A stretch of DNA of 8,087 bases from Oribacterium parvum (GTDB taxonomy: Bacteria; Bacillota; Clostridia; Lachnospirales; Lachnospiraceae). Below, piece by piece: positions 1 through 6,042 of this stretch. The position numbers and the translations under genes are program-made. Where the stretch lies: NCBI GenBank assembly GCA_938022235.1, contig CALIEL010000197.1, forward strand, positions 1 through 8,087, written 5' to 3'. How positions within the stretch are numbered: the stretch's first letter is position 1; each line of letters begins with the position of its first letter. The notes under the pieces are model-generated. The model had not been told where the DNA came from and did no database searches. It saw nothing but the letters and a program-made list of their open reading frames with translations.

Positions 1-1
1 G

Positions 2-751
2 GATAATATTCAAAACTTTATCTGGGAAGAGTTCTGTGACTGGTATATCGAGATGGTGAAGCCCAGACTTTACAGTGAGGGGGGAGAGAGTAAGACCCTT
101 GCCCTTTGGACTCTCTTAAAGGTTTTGAAAACTTCCTTAAGTTTGTTGCACCCCTTCTGCCCCTTCATTACGGAAGAGATTTACGATACGGAAAAATCTT
201 TGTTCCCGGGCGAAGAGAAGATGCTGATGCTGTCGGATTGGCCTGTTTTTGCGGAAGAACTGGACTTTTCCGAAGCGGAAAAAGAGGGAGAGACCATCAA
301 GGAAGCGGTTCGCGCCATCCGAAATATTCGTACGGAAATGAATGTTCCCCCATCCAAAAAGGCTACGGTTTACATCGTAAGCGAGGACGAGGGGTTAAGA
401 AAAACGTTTACACATAGTAAGGTATTCTTTGCTACCCTTGCTTATGCACAGGATGTTATAATACAGCAAGACAGAACAGGTATTCCTGAAAATGCTGTTT
501 CTGTCTTGATACCGAAGGCCAACATTTTCCTTCCTTTCTCTGATCTGGTGGATTTGGATCAGGAAAGAGAACGTTTGGAGAAGGAAGAGGAGAGGCTGAA
601 GAAAGAAATTCAACGTGCAGAGGGAATGTTAAAGAATGAGCGCTTCCTGTCCAAGGCACCGAAGGAAAAGGTGCAGGAGGAGGAAGAAAAGGCTATGAAG
701 TATAGACAGATGCTTGAGCAGGTTCTGGAAAGAAAGAAGGCTCTTTCCTAA
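2..751 (+). CDS. valS: Valyl-tRNA synthetase, C-terminal part (5' end outside window)
   Basis: This cytoplasmic class I aminoacyl-tRNA synthetase charges tRNA-Val with valine. Only the last 249 residues are present; the frame is open from base 2, and the first ATG (53) is internal. Visible parts are the end of the anticodon-binding helical domain (WEEFCDWYIEM at the start, then LLHPFCPFITEEIY at about fragment residues 49-62, a block shared by ValRS/IleRS/LeuRS). Next come RNIRTEMNVPPSK and a C-terminal coiled-coil arm from about residue 183, rich in Glu, Lys and Arg, with the typical FLSKAPKEKV segment. In ValRS this arm contacts the tRNA elbow, and its presence separates ValRS from IleRS. 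The gene ends with a single TAA at 749-751, six bases before a hairpin that may be its terminator. The identification is secure; catalytic and editing domains lie upstream. Confidence 0.97.
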   Translation, partial: DNIQNFIWEEFCDWYIEMVKPRLYSEGGESKTLALWTLLKVLKTSLSLLHPFCPFITEEIYDTEKSLFPGEEKMLMLSDWPVFAEELDFSEAEKEGETIKEAVRAIRNIRTEMNVPPSKKATVYIVSEDEGLRKTFTHSKVFFATLAYAQDVIIQQDRTGIPENAVSVLIPKANIFLPFSDLVDLDQERERLEKEEERLKKEIQRAEGMLKNERFLSKAPKEKVQEEEEKAMKYRQMLEQVLERKKALS

Positions 752-756
752 GCTTT

Positions 757-780
757 AACTTCCCGAGTAGACGGGAGGTT
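757..780 (+). promoter_or_regulatory. Hairpin directly after valS that sequesters the next gene's ribosome binding site
   Basis: AACTTCCCG (757-765) pairs with CGGGAGGTT (772-780) over nine base pairs, one of them a G-U, with a 6-nt loop. The 3' arm contains GGGAGG, the only Shine-Dalgarno-like sequence for the ATG at 783. Only four T residues follow (779-782), so as a rho-independent terminator for valS it would be weak. As an RNA structure it would hide the ribosome binding site of the wall-binding protein gene. Both roles are inferred; the pairing itself is directly visible. Confidence 0.55.
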
Positions 781-782
781 TT

Positions 783-1403
783 ATGTGTAAAGCAGAGAGA
801 ACAACGGTAGAGGAAAAGAAGAGAAGAGTATGGGGCACCTTGCTCCTGCTTTTCTCCTTCTTGTTCCTCTTTTCTTTTCAGAGTTTTCAGGGACATGCCG
901 AGGAAAGGGCAGCCACCAAGGAAGAGCTTACCGGCGTGAAGAAGGGAAGCACCACAGCCTATATCTTGGAAAAGGAAGACAGTGCCTGGAAGCTTTTGTA
1001 CCTGGACGTAAAGTCCAAGTCCTGGAAGTACGCCAAGGATCGTTGGGTACAGATTGGAGACCGCTTTTATTACTTTAATGCCGAAGGAAAGATGGCTGAA
1101 GGCTGGTTTAACGAGGACAGCCACTGGTTTTTCGCGCAGTATGATAATAAAGAGCAAAACAGCGATACCGCAGGGGTAGTTCTTACCGGATGGGCCAGCA
1201 TTCCGGATGAAAATGGAAAGTTCCACACTTTCTACTTTGAAAAGGATGAGCAGGGACGCCCCAGAGGCATGGTACAGGCCGAGGGAGAAACCAACATTTC
1301 CTATCTGATTGAGGGGAAAAACTATTACTTTGACGCTCTGGGCTATGCGGATAAGAAGCTGATTTCCTTTGATGTGACGAAGTATCCAAGAGGCAGAGTC
1401 TAA
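783..1403 (+). CDS. Secreted protein with cell-wall/choline-binding-type repeats
   Basis: This is a 206-residue exported protein of unknown exact function. The N terminus has a basic stretch (KKRR, residues 12-15), then a long hydrophobic core rich in Leu and Phe (about 17-35). A plausible signal-peptidase I site follows Ala39 (QGHA/EE). The mature part carries glucan/choline-binding-type repeats (CW_binding family). The clearest is WVQIGDRFYYFNAEGKMAEGW at about 88-108; weaker ones begin at TGW (135) and include NYYFDALGYADKK (about 180-192). Such repeats bind choline on teichoic acids or other wall glycans. No catalytic domain, LPxTG motif or extra membrane helix is visible, so it may be a pure binding module or the partner of a wall enzyme. 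The start at ATG 783 is chosen for the GGGAGG four bases upstream. The next gene follows after 94 bp with no clear terminator. Confidence 0.8.
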   Translation: MCKAERTTVEEKKRRVWGTLLLLFSFLFLFSFQSFQGHAEERAATKEELTGVKKGSTTAYILEKEDSAWKLLYLDVKSKSWKYAKDRWVQIGDRFYYFNAEGKMAEGWFNEDSHWFFAQYDNKEQNSDTAGVVLTGWASIPDENGKFHTFYFEKDEQGRPRGMVQAEGETNISYLIEGKNYYFDALGYADKKLISFDVTKYPRGRV

Positions 1404-1497
1404 AGAATATAGAATATCCTGTATTCGCGTACTTCCTACAGAGCGTAGTAGAGGATAATATTGAGAAGAACAGAGTAAAAAACAGAGTTGGGACACT

Positions 1498-1977
1498 ATG
1501 ACCATTAAAATTATTGCGGTTGGAAAAATCAAAGAGAAGTTTTATAGAGAGGCACTTTCTGAATACGGAAAGCGCCTTTCTTCCTATTGTAAATGGGAAA
1601 TTATTGAAGTGCCGGATGAAAAGACCAAGGAAGAAGCCAGTGAAACGGAGGTTTTACAGGTTTTAGAGAAGGAGGGAGAAAGAATTCTTAGTAAAATTCC
1701 GGATCGTGCCTTTGTGATTGCCTTGGCCATCCTGGGAAGGGAGTTGGATTCCATAGCCTTTGCCAAATTTTTGGAAAAGCAGGCCCTCCATGGAGAAAGT
1801 GAATTTTGCTTTGTGATAGGTGGCTCCCTGGGGCTGGCCCCCTCCGTCCTTTCCAGAGCCAACTATTCCTTAAGCTTCTCCGCCATGACCTTCCCTCACC
1901 AGCTTATGCGGGTGATTCTTTTAGAGCAAATATACAGAGCCTTCCGTATTAATGCAGGGGAGCCTTATCATAAGTAA
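1498..1977 (+). CDS. rlmH: 23S rRNA (pseudouridine-1915-N3)-methyltransferase RlmH
   Basis: RlmH is a SPOUT-class methyltransferase that uses S-adenosylmethionine to methylate N3 of pseudouridine 1915 in helix 69 of 23S rRNA on assembled 70S ribosomes. The 159-residue length is exactly typical. Family features include the N-terminal IKIIAVGKIKEKFYREAL, the knot-forming glycine motif FVIGGSLGL (about 103-111), FSAMTFPHQLMRVILLEQIYRAFRI, and the invariant C-terminal end GEPYHK. The start ATG at 1498 gives the standard N terminus, although the ribosome binding site is poor (GGGA at 1490-1493). The upstream 94 bp hold a possible -10 (GATAAT, 1454-1459) without a convincing -35, so expression may depend on read-through from valS or the wall-binding gene. 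The identification is secure. Confidence 0.97.
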   Translation: MTIKIIAVGKIKEKFYREALSEYGKRLSSYCKWEIIEVPDEKTKEEASETEVLQVLEKEGERILSKIPDRAFVIALAILGRELDSIAFAKFLEKQALHGESEFCFVIGGSLGLAPSVLSRANYSLSFSAMTFPHQLMRVILLEQIYRAFRINAGEPYHK

Positions 1978-2081
1978 AAAAGAAAAACGCATAAAAAAGC
2001 GATTGCTTATAAATTCTTTTTATTTAAGTCAGACAAAAAATTTATAAATCGTGCAAAATGCTGGTAATCCTATTGGGAGAA

Positions 2082-2090
2082 TGCTACAAT
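2082..2090 (+). promoter_or_regulatory. Extended -10 promoter for the CarD-family gene
   Basis: TGC-TACAAT (2082-2090) is an extended -10 element: TGn followed by a 5/6 match to TATAAT. No good -35 is seen 17 bp upstream (TGGTAA, 2062-2067), which fits an extended -10 promoter. It lies 53 bp ahead of the ATG at 2144. The perfect palindrome AAAACTAGTTTT (2092-2103) sits where transcription would start. The rest of the 166-bp gap after rlmH is AT-rich, with only a weak 8-bp dyad (1977-1984 with 2014-2021) that could help terminate rlmH. Confidence 0.5.
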
Positions 2091-2143
2091 GAAAACTAGT
2101 TTTTAATAGATTCGTAATTATCTCAATAGAATAGGAGGAGAAA

Positions 2144-2653
2144 ATGTACCAGTCAGGCACGTATGTGGTTTATGGCTGTAAGGGTGTCCATAAGATTATC
2201 GGAACGACACACCTGAATTTAGAAGGAATTCCAAAAGACAAAGAATATTATATCTTGCAGGCAGTAAAGAAACCGGATGGTGCCGTATATGCTCCGGTAG
2301 AGGCAGGCAAGACCAATATGCGCTCGGTAATGACCAGAGAGCAGGCGGAAAGTTTTATGCTTGGTGTGGAGAACATTCATGCTTTACAATGTAAGACGCC
2401 AAAACAGCGGGAAGAGAATTGCAGAGACAGCATCAAAAGCTGTGCGCCGGATGCGCTGTTACAGGTTATCAAGACCTTGATGGAAAGAAGAGTGGAACGG
2501 GCAAGACAGGGGAAAAAACTCACCCTTTTAGACTTACACTTTATGGAGCAGGCAGAGGATATTCTTTATGAGGAGCTTTCCATTTCTCTCAGCATTCCCA
2601 GAGTGGAAGTGGAAGAAAGAATCCATGCCCATTCTCCCAAGAAGGCCGGCTAG
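2144..2653 (+). CDS. CarD-family transcriptional regulator (RNA polymerase-binding)
   Basis: The product is a 169-residue cytoplasmic protein. The first ~60 residues match the CarD/CdnL/TRCF RNA-polymerase-interacting domain: YVVYGCKGVHKIIGTT, then KEYYILQAVKKPDGAVYAPVE, the Tudor-like beta fold that docks on the RNAP beta subunit. The remainder (about 70-165) is helical and includes RRVERARQGKKLTLLD and MEQAEDILYEELSISL, matching the alpha-helical C-terminal part that in characterised CarD proteins touches the upstream edge of the open complex. Known homologues stabilise open complexes, often at rRNA and housekeeping promoters; that role here is inferred from the family. The start is well supported by AGGAGG at 2133-2138, five bases upstream. 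The gene appears monocistronic, with its own promoter and a terminator at 2816-2840. Several cysteines (Cys12, Cys84, Cys93, Cys101) are present, with no evident metal site. Confidence 0.88.
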   Translation: MYQSGTYVVYGCKGVHKIIGTTHLNLEGIPKDKEYYILQAVKKPDGAVYAPVEAGKTNMRSVMTREQAESFMLGVENIHALQCKTPKQREENCRDSIKSCAPDALLQVIKTLMERRVERARQGKKLTLLDLHFMEQAEDILYEELSISLSIPRVEVEERIHAHSPKKAG

Positions 2654-2707
2654 AGTATAGAGCAGATGGAGAAGCCGCCAAGGAAAGATGGAAGGAAAGT
2701 AAAGGAA

Positions 2708-2775
2708 TAAGAAAGTAAAGGCAGTAAGAAAGTAAAGGCAGTAAGAAAGCAAAGGCAGTAAGAAAGTAAGGGATA
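2708..2775 (+). repeat. 17-bp tandem repeat, four copies plus a degenerate upstream copy
   Basis: The unit TAAGAAAGTAAAGGCAG occurs at 2708-2724 and 2725-2741 (identical), at 2742-2758 (one change, T to C), and as a diverged copy at 2759-2775. A related but shifted sequence precedes it (about 2691-2707). The array is intergenic, after the CarD stop and before the terminator. It is almost entirely purine on this strand. The 17-bp period is not a multiple of three and the frames contain stops, so it is not coding. Its function is unknown; slipped-strand expansion is a likely origin. Confidence 0.9.
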
Positions 2776-2815
2776 CACAGCTTTACAAAAACAGCTTTGG
2801 CGCAGGGAGAATCTT

Positions 2816-2840
2816 AGCCCCTATGCCGGGGCTGTTTTTT
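2816..2840 (+). terminator. Rho-independent terminator after the CarD gene, nested in a longer inverted repeat
   Basis: AGCCCC (2816-2821) pairs with GGGGCT (2828-2833) around a 6-nt loop, followed by G and six T residues (2835-2840): a classic intrinsic terminator. Around it, CTTTACAAAAACAGC (2781-2795) is complementary to 2831-2846 with a single extra T. The transcript can therefore form a much longer outer stem in which the U-tract is paired. The arrangement would also place an A-tract/T-tract structure on the opposite strand. Confidence 0.8.
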
Positions 2841-2878
2841 GTAAAGTGTTTTATTTTCCTCTACTTCCCTATCCCTTC

Positions 2879-2907
2879 TTGCTTTCCCTTCCCTCTTTTC
2901 GTATACT
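2879..2907 (+). promoter_or_regulatory. Sigma-A-type promoter for the gtrA-yfhO-argH run
   Basis: TTGCTT (2879-2884) and TATACT (2902-2907) are separated by 17 bp. The -10 matches 5/6 and the -35 is weak (TTG conserved). It lies in a pyrimidine-rich stretch between the CarD terminator and the GtrA-like gene, and is the only plausible promoter seen in that gap. Confidence 0.5.
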
Positions 2908-2955
2908 AGGCATGTTCAAAAACTAAGAATAGAATTTAAGGTGTTAAAAAATATA

Positions 2956-3357
2956 ATGAATAAGCAATTATTAGAAAGTATACGATATCTTGTAATGGGT
3001 GTTCTCACCACTTTAGTGAATTACGTGATTTATCACGCTCTGGATCTTCTTTTGCAAAAGCAATCTATTTCTCCTTTTTTTTCCTATAAAATATCCTATG
3101 GCGTTGCCTTCTTCTTAGCGGTGGTCTTTGCCTACTACGGAAATAAGTTTTTTGTCTTTCAAAAAACGGAAAAGAAGGGAATTCAGGAATTTCTATCTTT
3201 CTTTTCCCTGAGAGTGTTTTCCGGCATAGCCAGTTTTTTCCTGCTGGTATTTTTTGTGGATATTTTGCATTTTTCCCATGGGCTGGGATGGCTGGGAAGT
3301 TCGGTCATTAATCTGGTGGGAAATTACTTTGCCAGCAAATTTTTGATTTTTAAGTAA
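2956..3357 (+). CDS. GtrA/GtcA-family small membrane protein (putative polyprenyl-phosphate-sugar flippase)
   Basis: The product has four predicted membrane segments (about residues 10-33, 43-66, 80-103 and 108-130) and 133 residues, typical of the GtrA/GtcA family (PF04138). Family hallmarks are IRYLVMGVLTTLVNYVIYH at the N terminus, YYGNKFFVF closing helix 2, and NLVGNYFASKFLIF at the end. Members are thought to flip undecaprenyl-phosphate-linked sugars across the cytoplasmic membrane. The start is ambiguous: ATG 2956 gives the usual short cytoplasmic N terminus (MNKQLLESIRY), with AAGGTG twelve bases upstream. A GTG at 2941 would add five residues but has no ribosome binding site. The stop overlaps the AAGGAG of yfhO, 12 bp downstream, so the two are co-transcribed and probably translationally coupled. 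Confidence 0.87.
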   Translation: MNKQLLESIRYLVMGVLTTLVNYVIYHALDLLLQKQSISPFFSYKISYGVAFFLAVVFAYYGNKFFVFQKTEKKGIQEFLSFFSLRVFSGIASFFLLVFFVDILHFSHGLGWLGSSVINLVGNYFASKFLIFK

Positions 3358-3369
3358 GGAGAAGATGCT

Positions 3370-6039
3370 ATGAATAAAGAGAGAAACGCTTTTGAGAAAA
3401 TCCGTTTAGGAAAGCAGGAAATCATTTCCTTCCTGCTCCCCCTTCTGGCCATGCTGGGGATTTTTGTGGCCAAGGGCGTATTTCCTTTTGGAAAAGAAAG
3501 CTTTTTGCGTACGGACTTATATCACCAATACGCTCCCTTTTTTCAGGAATTTCAAAGAAAGCTGCAATCCGGGGAATCTTTACTCTATAGCTTTCATATA
3601 GGTCTTGGCAGCAATTTTATTGCTCTGATTGCCTACTATCTGGCCAGTCCTTTGAATTGGTTTATTTTGCTTTTTCCTAAGGGCTTGGTGATTGAGTATG
3701 TAAGCTATTTGGTGCTTCTGAAAATTGCACTGGCGGGCGCTACGGCTTCCCTGTATTTTCGCTATCATTTTCAGAAAAACAGTCCCTACTTTATAATCTT
3801 CGCCCTGCTTTATGCTCTGTCCGGCTATATCGCGGCCTATTCCTGGAATGTAATGTGGCTGGATTGTGTACTGCTTTTTCCTCTGATTCTCCTGGGCTTG
3901 GAGCGAATGATGGAAAAGGGAGAGGTTGGACTGTATACGGTAAGCCTGGCTCTGTCCATTCTTTCCAATTATTATATCAGCATTATGATCTGCCTGTTTT
4001 TGGTGGTATATTTCCTGTTCCAGTTTTTCTTTATCCTCCGGGAAAGAAGACAGGGGATTTTTCTCATTCTTTTTCGCTTCGGCCTGTATTCCTTGTTGGC
4101 CGGGGCAATGGCGGCGGTTTTTCTGCTTCCGGCCTATTTTGCCCTGCGTTTTACCGCCTCTTCCAGCATTTCCTTTCCGAAGACCTTTACCCAGTACTTT
4201 GGTATTATCGATATGCTTGCCAGACAGTTTGCCTTCGTGGAAACGGAGCAGGGCTTAAAGCATTGGCCTAATATTTATGCGGGAACCTTACTGCTCTTTT
4301 TGCTGCCCCTGTATTACCGAAATCAAAGCATTTCCCTTTCACGAAAATGCTTTTACGCTATCCTGAGCATTTTCTTCTTTTTAAGCTTTTCCATCAATGT
4401 TTTGAATTTTATCTGGCATGGCTTTCATTATCCCAACAGCCTGCCTGCAAGACAGAGCTTTTTATACATGTTCCTCCTCCTTACCCAGGGGGCGGAGCTT
4501 ATGGTGAAGCGTAAAGGGAATACGAAAAAAGACTACAGCCTTTCCTTCTTCCTCTGCTTTGTCTTTGCGCTTTTGTGCCAGAAGCTGATTACGGTGGAGG
4601 GCTTTCACTGGTCTGTGTTCTATCTGGGCATGCTCTTCAGCTTTTTGTACTACCTTCTTTTCGTGCTGGAAAAAAAAGCATTTACCCCAAGAAGCTTTTT
4701 CTATACCTTGCTTGCTCTTTGCTTTATAGAAGCTACGGCAAATATGGCGGTGACCTCCGTGCCCACCACCAATCGGGCGAATTATCTGGAGGGACAAAAG
4801 GAAACGGCTACCCTGCTTTCGGAAGTCAAGCTGGAGGATTCTGATTTTTACCGTGTGGATAGGGCGGATCGAAAAACCAAGGATGACGGAGCGCTTATGC
4901 AGTATCCCAGTGCCTCTATTTTCTCCTCCACAGCCTACGGAAAAATGTCGGAGGTTTATACTCTCTTGGGAATGGAAGCTTCCACCAATGCTTACGCGAT
5001 TAACGGGGCTACACCCTTGATGAACAGTCTTCTTTCGGTCAAATATCTGATTACCAAGGAAGAATTGAAGAATGCGGAGGAGCAGGGGCTGGCTTATTGG
5101 ACAGGAGAGGGAGACTATCGCCTGTATGAAAATACCCAAACACTGCCTGTAGGCTTTGCTTTAAGCGAAGAGGAGCTGAATCAGTGGAATGAAAAGGCGG
5201 GAACTCCGGCGCTGGTGCAAAACAGTATTTCCGAATCTTTGACAGGGGAAAATGCTTTAGAAACCATTCTTGGGGAAAGAGAAGGAGAGGATTACAGCTT
5301 TACTGCGACAGAGGAAGGGCACTATTTTGCCTATGTGAATAACACGAAGGTGGAAGAGGTCAAGGTGCAATTTCCGGAGAGGGAAAAAAGCTATGACCAT
5401 GTGGATAGGGGATATTTGCTGGATTTAGGCTATCTTTCCGCCGGAACGGAAGTAAAGCTCAGCTCCAAGACGGAGGGGCAGAGCATGGATGCCACCGTAT
5501 ATCGTTTTCATTATGAGGTGCTTTCCGATTTTGTGGAGGCTCTGTCCGGACGAGGATTTAAGCTTGGCAAAATGAATACAAGAACGATAGAAGGTACGGT
5601 GCAGGCCAAGGAAGAAGGGAAGATTTTCTTCAGTATTCCCTATGATCCGGGCTGGAAGGTCACGGTAGATGGCAATAAGGTGGAACCGGAGGCAGTCTTC
5701 ACAGGATTTTTAGGCGTTCCTGTATCGGAAGGACAGCATACCGTTCGTTTACAATATACGCCGGAGGGTTGGAGATTCGGGCTTTTGCTAAGCCTTACGG
5801 CAATTCTTTTCTTCTCAGCATTTCTCTTGATTCGGAAGAAGCTGGGACCTGCGCCGAAAAGCCTGGAGCAGCGCCCCGGGGCAGAGAACCTGCGGGTGAA
5901 GATTCCCCATGATAAAATTCCTAACGGAAGAAGTCGAAAGAGAGGCCACAGTCCCTATCCTGTAAAGGTTTATACCGGCAGACTTCCCAGAGGAAGAAAG
6001 CGGGGGCTGGAACTGGAAAAAATGGATGTAAAGGAGTAG
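3370..6039 (+). CDS. yfhO: YfhO-family multi-spanning membrane glycosyltransferase (GT-C fold)
   Basis: This 889-residue membrane protein matches the YfhO family (PF09586; members are usually about 850-900 residues). After a first helix (about 18-36), the extracellular loop carries FLRTDLYHQYAPFF with Asp49, in the position where GT-C enzymes have their catalytic acid, followed by SFHIGLGSNFIALIAYYLASPLN. Many more helices follow up to about residue 470. A long extracellular domain (about 475-800) holds YRVDRADR, MNSLLSVKYLITKEE and the closing beta domain PYDPGWKVTVDG...GFLGVPVSEGQHTVRLQYTP. A last helix spans about 801-822. In Bacillus and Listeria, YfhO homologues transfer sugars from polyprenyl phosphate onto lipoteichoic acid; the acceptor and sugar here are unknown. 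The 66-residue cytoplasmic tail is unusually basic (NGRSRKRGH, GRLPRGRKRG). The start has AAGGAG eight bases upstream. argH follows three bases after the stop. Confidence 0.9.
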   Translation: MNKERNAFEKIRLGKQEIISFLLPLLAMLGIFVAKGVFPFGKESFLRTDLYHQYAPFFQEFQRKLQSGESLLYSFHIGLGSNFIALIAYYLASPLNWFILLFPKGLVIEYVSYLVLLKIALAGATASLYFRYHFQKNSPYFIIFALLYALSGYIAAYSWNVMWLDCVLLFPLILLGLERMMEKGEVGLYTVSLALSILSNYYISIMICLFLVVYFLFQFFFILRERRQGIFLILFRFGLYSLLAGAMAAVFLLPAYFALRFTASSSISFPKTFTQYFGIIDMLARQFAFVETEQGLKHWPNIYAGTLLLFLLPLYYRNQSISLSRKCFYAILSIFFFLSFSINVLNFIWHGFHYPNSLPARQSFLYMFLLLTQGAELMVKRKGNTKKDYSLSFFLCFVFALLCQKLITVEGFHWSVFYLGMLFSFLYYLLFVLEKKAFTPRSFFYTLLALCFIEATANMAVTSVPTTNRANYLEGQKETATLLSEVKLEDSDFYRVDRADRKTKDDGALMQYPSASIFSSTAYGKMSEVYTLLGMEASTNAYAINGATPLMNSLLSVKYLITKEELKNAEEQGLAYWTGEGDYRLYENTQTLPVGFALSEEELNQWNEKAGTPALVQNSISESLTGENALETILGEREGEDYSFTATEEGHYFAYVNNTKVEEVKVQFPEREKSYDHVDRGYLLDLGYLSAGTEVKLSSKTEGQSMDATVYRFHYEVLSDFVEALSGRGFKLGKMNTRTIEGTVQAKEEGKIFFSIPYDPGWKVTVDGNKVEPEAVFTGFLGVPVSEGQHTVRLQYTPEGWRFGLLLSLTAILFFSAFLLIRKKLGPAPKSLEQRPGAENLRVKIPHDKIPNGRSRKRGHSPYPVKVYTGRLPRGRKRGLELEKMDVKE

Positions 6040-6042
6040 CGG

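Noticed and set aside
727..748. GGAAAG/CTTTCC hairpin at the end of valS as a terminator
   Set aside because: The stem is 6 bp within the coding region, with no following T-tract.
1431..1459. Promoter for rlmH using GATAAT (1454-1459)
   Set aside because: The -10 is acceptable, but the sequence 17-18 bp upstream bears no resemblance to TTGACA.
693..1532. 279-codon minus-strand ORF opposite the wall-binding protein gene
   Set aside because: It is antisense to a gene with a signal peptide and recognisable wall-binding repeats and overlaps the ends of valS and rlmH; no family resemblance and no ribosome binding site were seen.
1977..2021. Rho-independent terminator after rlmH
   Set aside because: Only an 8-bp A/T-rich dyad with a large loop is present; there is no GC-rich stem followed by a T-run.
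2708..2775. Possible CRISPR array
   Set aside because: The units are contiguous 17-bp tandem repeats with no spacers, and no cas genes are present.
2941..2955. GTG 2941 as the start of the GtrA-like protein
   Set aside because: No ribosome binding site precedes it, and the ATG at 2956 gives the family-typical N terminus with AAGGTG upstream; it remains possible.
4462..5139. 225-codon minus-strand ORF inside yfhO
   Set aside because: It is a shadow of a well-conserved YfhO coding frame and shows no recognisable domain.
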